Shown one piece after another: positions 54,688 through 62,271 of a stretch of 64,000 nucleotides of DNA (within the stretch, counting starts at the first letter, position 1; every line of letters begins with the position of its first letter). The stretch is from CBDBFG01 sp965204765 (GTDB lineage: Bacteria; Pseudomonadota; Alphaproteobacteria; Caedimonadales; UBA9215): contig CBDBFG010000002.1 in assembly GCA_965204765.1 (NCBI GenBank), positions 81,482 through 145,481 on the forward strand, read 5' to 3'. The notes under the pieces are model-generated. The model saw nothing but the letters and a program-made list of their open reading frames with translations. It was not told where the DNA came from and did no database searches. Position numbers and translations under genes: made by a program.

Positions 54688-55164
54688 TTAGCTAATATTA
54701 TCCGTATAATCCAAAAAGTTTTGTAAAATATAGCTAGCAGCAAGTTTATCAATGATCTTTTTCCTTTTATTACGAGTAATGTCCGCCTTAATCAGTGTTG
54801 ATTCAACAGCAACTGTAGAAAGTCTTTCATCCCAAAATGCAATATCGATATCGTTATATAAATTAAGTAAATTTACAGAAAAGTCCTTAATTGATTGTGC
54901 CTTTGGGCCATAACTACCATCCATATTAAGAGGCAAACCAACTACAAGACCACACGCATTATTTTGTAGAAATATTTTATAAATCTGTTGTGCAGTCAAA
55001 GTGAATTTCTTATTTTCAATTACCTGATATGCACTGGCAATCATCCAACGAGTATCAGATATTGCAACGCCTAACTTTTTATTACCCACATCCAAACCGA
55101 TAATGGGCCTGTTACTGTTATGATATCTATCGATAAAATCCTGAACTTTTAATATATAATTCAT
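54688..55164 (-). CDS. ruvX: Holliday-junction resolvase-like RuvX (YqgF)
   Basis: The 158-residue RNase H-like protein has IIGLDVGNKKLGVAISD (first catalytic Asp), VVGLPLNMDGSYGPKAQSI, and FWDERLSTVAVESTLI (second acidic pair) with a later KLAASYILQNFLD. It is linked to 16S rRNA 5' processing and recombination. The ATG at 55164 is the family-like start. The 9-bp repeat array runs to within one base of it, so there is no Shine-Dalgarno sequence. The repeat is in frame and open up to an ATG at 55389, which would add a Cys-Ser-Leu-rich extension; I consider that unlikely to be functional. Confidence 0.88.
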   Translation of the reverse strand: MNYILKVQDFIDRYHNSNRPIIGLDVGNKKLGVAISDTRWMIASAYQVIENKKFTLTAQQIYKIFLQNNACGLVVGLPLNMDGSYGPKAQSIKDFSVNLLNLYNDIDIAFWDERLSTVAVESTLIKADITRNKRKKIIDKLAASYILQNFLDYTDNIS

Positions 55165-55165
55165 A

Positions 55166-55327
55166 CACAAACTGCACAAACTGCACAAACTGCACAAACT
55201 GCACAAACTGCACAAACTGCACAAACTGCACAAACTGCACAAACTGCACAAACTGCACAAACTGCACAAACTGCACAAACTGCACAAACTGCACAAACTG
55301 CACAAACTGCACAAACTGCACAAACTG
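55166..55327. repeat. 9-bp tandem repeat x 18 abutting the ruvX start
   Basis: Eighteen perfect copies of CACAAACTG (coding strand CAGTTTGTG) plus a partial copy to 55333. All three leftward frames stay open through it. The copy number is likely variable by slippage, and being a multiple of three it would not shift frame. Confidence 0.97.
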
Positions 55328-55426
55328 CACAAAACACTTCTGCTGCACTTGCAGACAAAAAGCAAGATTAACAATGAACAGTTTATCATATTTAATTAAA
55401 TTAACCTCTTCTACATAACCAACTAA

Positions 55427-55564
55427 TTAATTAGTGCTATCAGGGCTAGACTTTGTTTCCTGTCGAGACCTTTCCTGTTGCTTACGTTTCTTAATGTTCT
55501 CTCTTAAAGCTTTAGCCAGTTTTTCCTGCTTACTTTCTTGCTTAGAGCTATCATATTTACTCAT
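55427..55564 (-). CDS. Small basic alphaproteobacterial protein (45 residues)
   Basis: The ATG at 55564 opens a 45-codon frame: MSKYDSSKQESKQ, then EKLAKALRENIKKRKQQERSRQE and a Ser-rich end. The 'KLA.ALR.N..(K/R)RK.Q.R.R' pattern matches a small, widespread, uncharacterised alphaproteobacterial protein, often found near ruvX or murA. It is helical and strongly basic, so nucleic-acid binding is plausible but unproven. It has a weak ribosome site (ATAGTG). It is probably transcribed with ruvX. Confidence 0.6.
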   Translation of the reverse strand: MSKYDSSKQESKQEKLAKALRENIKKRKQQERSRQETKSSPDSTN

Positions 55565-55748
55565 TTTCACTATATTTCCAATACCTACTGACATCGCAAT
55601 CTACCCTTTCACTATCAAAAACACAATAACCAAAAGGATTAAACTGTTAACGTATAATATTTTTTTAGAATGTGAATACTAAGATAACCTTCATGATCAC
55701 TGTATCACTAAGGTAATGCGTAAGAAACTAAGGTTATAATCAATATAA

Positions 55749-56174
55749 TTAATTAATCATGTCCGGTGCATAGTTTATACTTTTGATTTTCATCTCTAAT
55801 GCACGCATCTTATTTTTATAATGCAGCAATTCTTTCGATCCTTTGTTAACTAAACCATAAGCACTACAACTGTTATACAAATCTTTTAGAAAAGACATTG
55901 CATCTATGTCACCCATATCCGCGGCCTTTTCCAGCCATTTCATAGATTCTCTATACATTGCAATAGATTCATTAGTATTACATCGCAATCTACATTCTTC
56001 CGCTTTATAAAAAAGCAAAATTCCTATAGCAACTTGACTAGCAACAATTCCTTGCTCTGCTTCTTTTCGTATACTGGATAATTTTACGATATCTTGCGTA
56101 ATAACATCATCTGCAACAGCACAATCACACAAAGTACCACAGATTAAAATACATTGCATTACTCGTTTCCACAT
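55749..56174 (-). CDS. Exported Sel1-like small protein
   Basis: The 141-residue protein has a signal peptide (MQCILICGTLCDCAVAD) and about two Sel1-like helical repeats (EAEQGIVASQVAIGILLFYKAEEC, MKWLEKAADMGDIDAMSFLKDLYN). It likely acts as a protein-contact scaffold outside the cytosol. It is much shorter than the Sel1 protein at 23310. No CtrA-type box at 7-base spacing lies upstream, unlike that gene. Confidence 0.75.
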   Translation of the reverse strand: MWKRVMQCILICGTLCDCAVADDVITQDIVKLSSIRKEAEQGIVASQVAIGILLFYKAEECRLRCNTNESIAMYRESMKWLEKAADMGDIDAMSFLKDLYNSCSAYGLVNKGSKELLHYKNKMRALEMKIKSINYAPDMIN

Positions 56175-56300
56175 TATTTACTCATATGATAAACAGTGTG
56201 ATGTTATATCATAATTATAACTCCATTATTAACAAATAACTTATATAATATTAATTATACAGGATAAGTTCTATCTATATTGAATGTGAACTAAAATAAT

Positions 56301-57527
56301 TTATTGTTGTACAGCAATTTTACTGTTTCTATGAGATAATAACTCATTCCTCACAAACAAAAATGCCATACTAACAAAAGACACCATCATACCAAATACA
56401 AAAGCATATTTTAACGCAGCATCCGCAAAATAACCCGCGCACAAGCCGGCTACAAAAACCGCTACTCCAGTTAATAAATAATATATCCCCAGAGCTGTGC
56501 CAATAATTTTTTCTGGTACTTCATCTGCAATAATTGCTGCAAATAACATCTGCGAAGGTCCTCTTTGCAACCCCCATAACACAACACCAACCAAGGCCAA
56601 GTAAATACTTTCTGCATATATAAAACATACATTGGATAATGCCAAAGCTACAAAAATAGCGTATAATATACGCGATCGATCGAATCTATCTGATATCGTA
56701 CCAATTGGCAAACAGGCAAAAACAGATACTAGATTAAAAATCCCTACGGTCATACTACATAAAGACTTATGTGCACCCAGTTCAGCCATTCGCAATATCA
56801 CAAAACAATCGCTAAACCTGGCACACATAAACAAGGTAGCTGCAAAAACCAAACTCCAATACCGATTGTTTAAAGCTTTAAAGTCACGTAGCCTAAGATT
56901 GCGACGTTTGTGCTTTTTTATTTTGTTATCACTGCTTTTTTCATGCATGTAGCGCCATAACACTACGATAGATAAACAACATGGAATAAACCCTATCCAT
57001 AACAAAACTAAATAATCATCAGTAAAAAACATTAAACCACCAATGATAAAAGACCCAATAGTGATTCCTAAAGTTTTTAATGACATCATCAACCCAAGGG
57101 AGGCACCTCTTTTTGATACTGGCCCTTCCTCAGCACAATAGGCATCACGAGGGGTGGCCATTATACCATTAGATATTCTTTCGATTACTTTTGAGAATAT
57201 TAACATGCCCTGGCCTTGAGCAAGTATAAACAAAGGCTTAGAAATCATTGCCATTATCACACCTGTCATCAACGGAGGTTTTTTACGCCTAAAAAAATCT
57301 CCGGTATAACCGGAGACTAATTTAGAAAATTGTGACAAAGCTTCTGTAAAGCCTTCTATCCAACCTAGACTAACGATACCTATCCCCAGAACCTCGGTAA
57401 TATAAAATGGAGTAATAGAAAAAGTCATCGCTGTTGATACACTGATCAGCATCATAGCGATACTAACAGCCCATACCCCAGAACTGATTCCGTGCCTACT
57501 TTTAAAGTGTTTTTTCTCAGAACCCAT
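56301..57527 (-). CDS. Major facilitator superfamily transporter
   Basis: The 408-residue product (ATG at 57527, AGGTG before it) has about 12 hydrophobic helices in two halves. The MFS loop 2-3 signature appears as GYTGDFFRRKKPPLMTG and is echoed between helices 8 and 9 as GTISDRFDRSRILY. EEGPVSKRGASLGLMMSLKTLG is also typical. The substrate cannot be predicted. Such proteins in intracellular bacteria import host metabolites or export drugs. A small lipoprotein gene lies just upstream in the same direction. Confidence 0.88.
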   Translation of the reverse strand: MGSEKKHFKSRHGISSGVWAVSIAMMLISVSTAMTFSITPFYITEVLGIGIVSLGWIEGFTEALSQFSKLVSGYTGDFFRRKKPPLMTGVIMAMISKPLFILAQGQGMLIFSKVIERISNGIMATPRDAYCAEEGPVSKRGASLGLMMSLKTLGITIGSFIIGGLMFFTDDYLVLLWIGFIPCCLSIVVLWRYMHEKSSDNKIKKHKRRNLRLRDFKALNNRYWSLVFAATLFMCARFSDCFVILRMAELGAHKSLCSMTVGIFNLVSVFACLPIGTISDRFDRSRILYAIFVALALSNVCFIYAESIYLALVGVVLWGLQRGPSQMLFAAIIADEVPEKIIGTALGIYYLLTGVAVFVAGLCAGYFADAALKYAFVFGMMVSFVSMAFLFVRNELLSHRNSKIAVQQ

Positions 57528-57635
57528 GCCACACACCTAAACTAAATTACCTTTTGCAATAAATTGCCTTAAAAGCAAAACCCTTCGTAAGATGTAACGA
57601 TATTATTTTTAGTTTTCAAGGTTTTTTATATTTTT

Positions 57636-57788
57636 TTATTGTGCTATATTGCTTTTTTGTTCTGATGATGGGTATTGGGTTTGCGTATGACAATTTTTAC
57701 AGTTAATCGCTTTTGGTGCACCCTTCTTGCCACAACCACCTAATGCCATAATCACTGTTAAACATATAAATATTAATAATTTCATCAT
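57636..57788 (-). CDS. 50-residue lipoprotein with LptM-like start and CxxCH motif
   Basis: Translation from the ATG at 57788 (GGTGG eight bases before) gives 50 residues. There is a hydrophobic core, then lipobox LGGC (Cys19) followed by GKKGAPKAI, close to the 'CG.KG' start of LptM/YifL lipoproteins. NCKNCHTQ holds a CxxCH sequence (Cys30, Cys33, His34), the c-type haem attachment pattern. LptM-like proteins aid LptD maturation, which relies on disulfides; a haem role is equally possible and neither is shown. trxB is divergent and 58 bp away. Confidence 0.7.
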   Translation of the reverse strand: MMKLLIFICLTVIMALGGCGKKGAPKAINCKNCHTQTQYPSSEQKSNIAQ

Positions 57789-57846
57789 ATCCCACCACCT
57801 ATTTATTTAAAATACTATTTTACAAACCTAATAATTACAATATATC

Positions 57847-58815
57847 ATGTCTTCAATTAAAACAAAGGTAGCAAAAGATATGTCATCCGAACATTTAAAA
57901 GTAGCAATTATTGGAGCAGGACCAGCAGGGTATACAGCTGCAATATACACAGCACGTGCCAATTTATCCCCTACAATCTTTATGGGACACCAACCTGGTG
58001 GGCAATTAACCATTACTACCGATGTAGAAAACTATCCTGGATTCCCTAACACAATCCAAGGCCCTTGGTTAATGGAACAAATGCAACAACAAGCTAAAAA
58101 TGTGGGGACAATATTAAAATCTGAATACATAGCAAAAGTAGATTTCTCACAACGACCATTTATACTAGAAACCGACTGTAATAAATTATATACAGCAGAT
58201 TCAGTTATCATCAGTACAGGAGCACAGGTAAAATGGCTTGGCTTAGCAAGTGAACAAAAATTCCAAGGCTTTGGAGTATCAGGATGCGCTACCTGTGATG
58301 GATTTTTCTATAAAGGGCAAGAAGTTGCTGTAATTGGTGGCGGTAATACTGCTGTTGAAGAAGCTCTCTTTTTAACTAATTTTGCCCAAAAAGTAACCTT
58401 GATTCATAGAAGAGATAAATTAAGAGCAGAAAAAGTTCTACAAGATAGGCTATTTAACCATCCTAAAATAGAAATTATTTGGAATCATGTACTGCAAGAA
58501 GTACTAGGCACAGAAAACCCCAAAGAAGTAACCGCTATTTCAATAGTTGGTACCAATACACAAAAGCAACGCACTATAGATTTACAAGGGGTTTTTATTG
58601 CTATTGGACACAGTCCAGCAACCAAAATATTCAAGAATCAAATAGATATGGATGAACATGGATACTTATTGTGTCCACCCGGCACTACTAAAACTAATAT
58701 TCCGGGTGTTTTTGCCGCTGGTGATGTGCAAGACAAAATTTATAGACAAGCTATTACTGCAGCTGGTCAAGGGTGTATGGCCGCTCTTGAAGCCGAAGAG
58801 TTTTTAGCTTTATGA
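57847..58815 (+). CDS. trxB: Thioredoxin reductase
   Basis: The 322-residue flavoprotein passes NADPH electrons to thioredoxin. It shows FAD-binding VAIIGAGPAGYTAA, redox centre C147-AT-C150 in SGCATCDGFF, NADPH-binding VIGGGNTAVEEALFL with HRRDKLRAE, and C-terminal VFAAGDVQDKIYRQAITAAGQGCMAA. Family length and motifs are complete. The start could instead be the ATG at 57880 (AAGG ten bases before), which would drop an unconserved 11-residue lead. Confidence 0.95.
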   Translation: MSSIKTKVAKDMSSEHLKVAIIGAGPAGYTAAIYTARANLSPTIFMGHQPGGQLTITTDVENYPGFPNTIQGPWLMEQMQQQAKNVGTILKSEYIAKVDFSQRPFILETDCNKLYTADSVIISTGAQVKWLGLASEQKFQGFGVSGCATCDGFFYKGQEVAVIGGGNTAVEEALFLTNFAQKVTLIHRRDKLRAEKVLQDRLFNHPKIEIIWNHVLQEVLGTENPKEVTAISIVGTNTQKQRTIDLQGVFIAIGHSPATKIFKNQIDMDEHGYLLCPPGTTKTNIPGVFAAGDVQDKIYRQAITAAGQGCMAALEAEEFLAL

Positions 58816-59327
58816 TCTGACAGTTGTTAGAATTAACTTAATACGACAATATATACTAGATAAATCCTAGTATATTTATCACAATCTAAAATTACCCTTA
58901 GTGTTACATGTTATACACAGGAAAACATTGTATTAATTAAAATTAAACTTATTTAACACCGCATTTAATTTAGACTACTTAAAAAATAAAACATGGTAAC
59001 CAATGTATAAATAAGAACAAATCAAAGTAAAAACAATATAATTAATACAATACTTGATTTAATCTATACTTGGATTGATTTCTTTTCATAATGATGTTAT
59101 AAGTCTTACTCAAATGACAATAAATTATCTATACTGCTAATTGTATGTCCAGCCGCTAGCTTATGCTAAGGCGCTATTGGCGTAGCTTCCAATATATTTA
59201 CATACAACAGTATATCGAGTGTAACTGTATGACACTAGAAAAACTAATTGTATATAAAAAAAACAGTAAAGTATCATTACGGTAAAAAATAGTGATACGT
59301 ATGATTAACGATAATTAATAATAAACT
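58816..59327. other. Gap between trxB and antiporter gene
   Basis: Apart from the weak hairpin, the stretch is AT-rich with many TTAA words at spacings other than 7. A short G/C-richer patch (about 59148-59195, around GCTAGCTTATGCTAAGGCGC) stands out but forms no clear hairpin. No gene is seen. Confidence 0.5.
58852..58874. terminator. Weak hairpin after trxB
   Basis: TATACTAG pairs with CTAGTATA around a 7-base loop, 37 bp after the trxB stop, followed by TTTATC. The stem is mostly A/T, so it would be a weak terminator. Confidence 0.35.
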
Positions 59328-60659
59328 ATGGAAGAAATTCAGCTAACTAATATTGCCCTTATAGCGTTGGCAACCTTGGGATGTGGCCTAATATTCGAAC
59401 GATTAAAACAGCCCGCAGCTCTGGGATATATACTTGGTGGTATTATAATATCATACCTAGAGGCCAACTTTGACAATATAAATATTGATAAAGAAAACAT
59501 AAGATATTTAGCAGAGCTAGGCATAATTATGCTTTTGTTCTTAGTAGGGATGGAGCTCAATTTACGCTCGTTCAAAAATATTTGGCACACATCCGTAGGG
59601 ATAACCATATCACAAATTATAATTAGTAGCGCAACCTTGATAGCTATTGGTAAAATATTTCACTTAAGCTTTGGATTATCAATTACCTTAGCATTCAGTA
59701 TTGCACTATCATCAACGGCCGTAGCAATTAAGATGCTTGAAAGTATAGGTGAATTAAGGACAGAGACAGGACGATTATCAATTGGTGTGTTAATTGCCCA
59801 AGATCTTGTAATCGTACCAATTATTTTGTTTATCAGAAATTTTGGCGAAAAAGAAACGATAGGATGGACCGTACTATTTAAATTATTATTAACCGTAGGT
59901 ATACTAATAAGCTTGGTGCTATTTTTAAGCCGTAGAGAAAAAATTAAACTACCATTTGCTAGATTCTATAGCGGACATGAGGAATTGCAACCACTAGCGG
60001 CAATGTTATTTTGTTTTGGTATGGCTACTTTATCCGGATTATTAGAACTGTCAGCAGCTTATGGAGCATTTCTAGGTGGACTAATTATAGGAAACTCAAG
60101 TGAAAGACAATCGATGATTCATACGGCAAAACCAATTCAAAGTGTACTAATGATGATATTCTTTTTGTCAGTAGGATTACTACTTGATTTCACATTCATC
60201 AAGCAAAACTTATGGACAATTTCATTTTTGCTAATCTTTATTACCTTGGGTAAAACTGTATTCAATATATTTATTATGCATCTATTTAAAATTACCTGGC
60301 ATAAAGCATTCTTGTCAGGGTTAATATTATCCCAAATGGGGGAATTTGCCTTTTTATTGTCTAGCATTGGATATAGTGCTGGCGTAATTGATAGATCAGG
60401 AGAGCAGCTAATCGTAACTCTAGCCGCACTTTCGCTTGTGATCAGCCCAATATGGCTATTGGCAGCAAGAAAATTACATAATACAGACACCAGTAATATT
60501 GATAGTGCTAATCAATTGATTAATGAAGTGTACAAAACAGAAGTTAACACAGTAAACAGTATGATAGAGAAAATAAAACAAATAAAATACTTTAGTAACA
60601 GTACAAAAAAAACGCAAAAACTCACCAATAATTTGCTTCAGCGCAAAACAGATGATTAA
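59328..60659 (+). CDS. CPA2-family monovalent cation:proton antiporter (KefB-like)
   Basis: The 443-residue membrane protein has about 12 helices. Early signatures are IFERLKQPAALGYILGGIIIS and YLAELGIIMLLFLVGMEL. The SLSSTAVAIKMLE stretch and ETGRLSIGVLIAQDLVIVPIIL (CPA2 catalytic Asp) identify a KefB/RosB-type antiporter. The cytosolic TrkA-N regulatory domain of KefB is missing; only a short polar tail follows the last helix. It would move K+ or Na+ against H+. rnhB begins 3 bp after its stop, so both share a transcript. Confidence 0.9.
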   Translation: MEEIQLTNIALIALATLGCGLIFERLKQPAALGYILGGIIISYLEANFDNINIDKENIRYLAELGIIMLLFLVGMELNLRSFKNIWHTSVGITISQIIISSATLIAIGKIFHLSFGLSITLAFSIALSSTAVAIKMLESIGELRTETGRLSIGVLIAQDLVIVPIILFIRNFGEKETIGWTVLFKLLLTVGILISLVLFLSRREKIKLPFARFYSGHEELQPLAAMLFCFGMATLSGLLELSAAYGAFLGGLIIGNSSERQSMIHTAKPIQSVLMMIFFLSVGLLLDFTFIKQNLWTISFLLIFITLGKTVFNIFIMHLFKITWHKAFLSGLILSQMGEFAFLLSSIGYSAGVIDRSGEQLIVTLAALSLVISPIWLLAARKLHNTDTSNIDSANQLINEVYKTEVNTVNSMIEKIKQIKYFSNSTKKTQKLTNNLLQRKTDD

Positions 60660-60662
60660 CTG

Positions 60663-61286
60663 ATGCCTAATTTTTTATTAGAACAACAAATTGATGATAT
60701 AGTTGTAGGGTTAGATGAGGCAGGATGCGGACCTTGGGCTGGACCAGTAGTAGCAGGAGCCGTGATTTTTAAAAATTATACAGCAATCAGCACCGATCTA
60801 TTACAACTACTTGATGATTCAAAAAAAATATCTGCTAAGCGGCGCCAACAAGCATATGACCTCTTGTACAAATTAAATGGTAAGGAATTATATCTTACTC
60901 ATGGCATAACTTCTGAGCAAGAAATTGATACAATCAATATAAGAAAAGCAGCTATGCTTGCGATGCAAAGAGCTGTAACAAAACTTCCTATACAACCATC
61001 TTTTGCCTTAATCGACGGTATAACAAAACCTGATCTTGTTATACCTTGCAAAACTATCACCAAAGGCGATGGCATAAGTTTTTCAATAGCAGCCAGTTCA
61101 ATAATAGCTAAAGTTACCAGAGATAACATCATGCAAAAATTGGCTATACAATATCCCGAATATGGTTGGGACAGAAATGCTGGTTATGGCACAAAAGAAC
61201 ATCAAATGGCAATTGCCTCATATGGTATTACCAAACACCACCGCAAATCATTTGCACCAATAAAAAAATATATTCAAGGTCTATAG
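60663..61286 (+). CDS. rnhB: Ribonuclease HII
   Basis: RNase HII nicks single ribonucleotides and RNA primers in DNA. The 207-residue protein has IVVGLDEAGCGPWAGPVVAGAVIF (catalytic Asp18, Glu19), LLDDSKKISAKRR, the DGI motif in ALIDGITKPD and KGDGISFSIAASSIIAKVTRD (further catalytic Asp). It also has the Tyr-rich GYGTKEHQMAIASYGITKHHRKSF end. It is complete and of normal size. It convergently faces the next gene 18 bp away. Confidence 0.96.
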   Translation: MPNFLLEQQIDDIVVGLDEAGCGPWAGPVVAGAVIFKNYTAISTDLLQLLDDSKKISAKRRQQAYDLLYKLNGKELYLTHGITSEQEIDTINIRKAAMLAMQRAVTKLPIQPSFALIDGITKPDLVIPCKTITKGDGISFSIAASSIIAKVTRDNIMQKLAIQYPEYGWDRNAGYGTKEHQMAIASYGITKHHRKSFAPIKKYIQGL

Positions 61287-61304
61287 ATAAAATTGACTAT
61301 ATCC

Positions 61305-62183
61305 CTATTTAGTAGTGTAAAACAATTCATAGATCTTTTCTTTGATGTATGACAGTCTCGGGAGCAAATCTAACGGAAGATTTTCTTCAATCCTGTCACT
61401 TGCTACATTAGCCCTATAGATCTTTCTGATAAATGTGGATAGCTCTATGCAGTTCTTTTCCACTTCATTATTATTCTCTATCCTATCGGTTTTATTACTG
61501 TCATCTTTGATATACTTATCAAACAAGAATACCTTTTTTATAGCAGGATAGTTCTTCAGACTATTATGCATATTAGTAATATATCGTTGATCCACATTAT
61601 TCATTACACAATACCCAATACCATCATATGGTGACCTATCTGCAATAACTAAAATACGACCTTCTTGTGGTATTACTTTCAGCTGTTGTAGCTGTAAATC
61701 CATAATTTCTTGTTGAAATTCTGCATTAAGGCTGGAATCATTTTGCGATAATTTCTTCACCATCTCATCCAGTTTATTATTATACAATTTGGTATTTGAA
61801 GAAGGTAACAATTGCCATCTGCTAACTATCTTCACCGCACACTCTTCTAAAAATACCACAGAAAATAGATGATCATTATAAGATTGTGTTAAATAATTTT
61901 GTAACTTGCTAAGAAACACCATATCATTTGCTAAATTACTTAAGATTGTCGTTTTACCAGTAGACATTCCGCCTGCTAATACAACACAATCTGTATAGGA
62001 CGGTAAAACACGATATAACTTATTGTTGGCGGATATGTTATTTGCACTCGTTCGCCACTGATAAAATGTCACACCTAACTCTTGATTAGTATGCTTCACA
62101 AAACCCTTTGCATTACCAAATAAATAACTGTGATAACAACATAAACAAAGCACTATTAGACGCAATGATTTGATAATATTCAT
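61305..62183 (-). CDS. Exported P-loop NTPase (AAA_28-like)
   Basis: The ATG at 62183 is preferred because it opens a signal peptide (MNIIKSLRLIVLCLCCY...FGNAKG); a longer frame to 62237 adds an unlike lead. The body has a P-loop GGMSTGKT (71-78) preceded by DCVVLA, an EEC segment (Walker B-like FLEECAV), and ADRSPYDGIGYC, which matches the nucleoside-kinase-like AAA_28 family (NadR-like). A nucleotide-binding protein with a signal peptide is odd, since the periplasm has no ATP; it may work in the host cell. The substrate is unknown. Confidence 0.68.
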   Translation of the reverse strand: MNIIKSLRLIVLCLCCYHSYLFGNAKGFVKHTNQELGVTFYQWRTSANNISANNKLYRVLPSYTDCVVLAGGMSTGKTTILSNLANDMVFLSKLQNYLTQSYNDHLFSVVFLEECAVKIVSRWQLLPSSNTKLYNNKLDEMVKKLSQNDSSLNAEFQQEIMDLQLQQLKVIPQEGRILVIADRSPYDGIGYCVMNNVDQRYITNMHNSLKNYPAIKKVFLFDKYIKDDSNKTDRIENNNEVEKNCIELSTFIRKIYRANVASDRIEENLPLDLLPRLSYIKEKIYELFYTTK

Positions 62184-62271
62184 AACACTTAAACCATAAA
62201 TTGCACCGAATATAACATGTAATAAGTGAATCAGCAAATGGATAGTCTCATCTTACAAGGCGGTATGTAAT

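Noticed and set aside
55127..55358. Open frames of repeating Gln-Phe-Val or Ala-Val-Cys
   Set aside because: They arise because the 9-bp repeat has no stop in any leftward frame; there is no start signal or conserved part.
59148..59195. G/C-richer patch as a possible palindromic element
   Set aside because: The GCTAGC and GGCGC words do not form a consistent hairpin on checking both arms.
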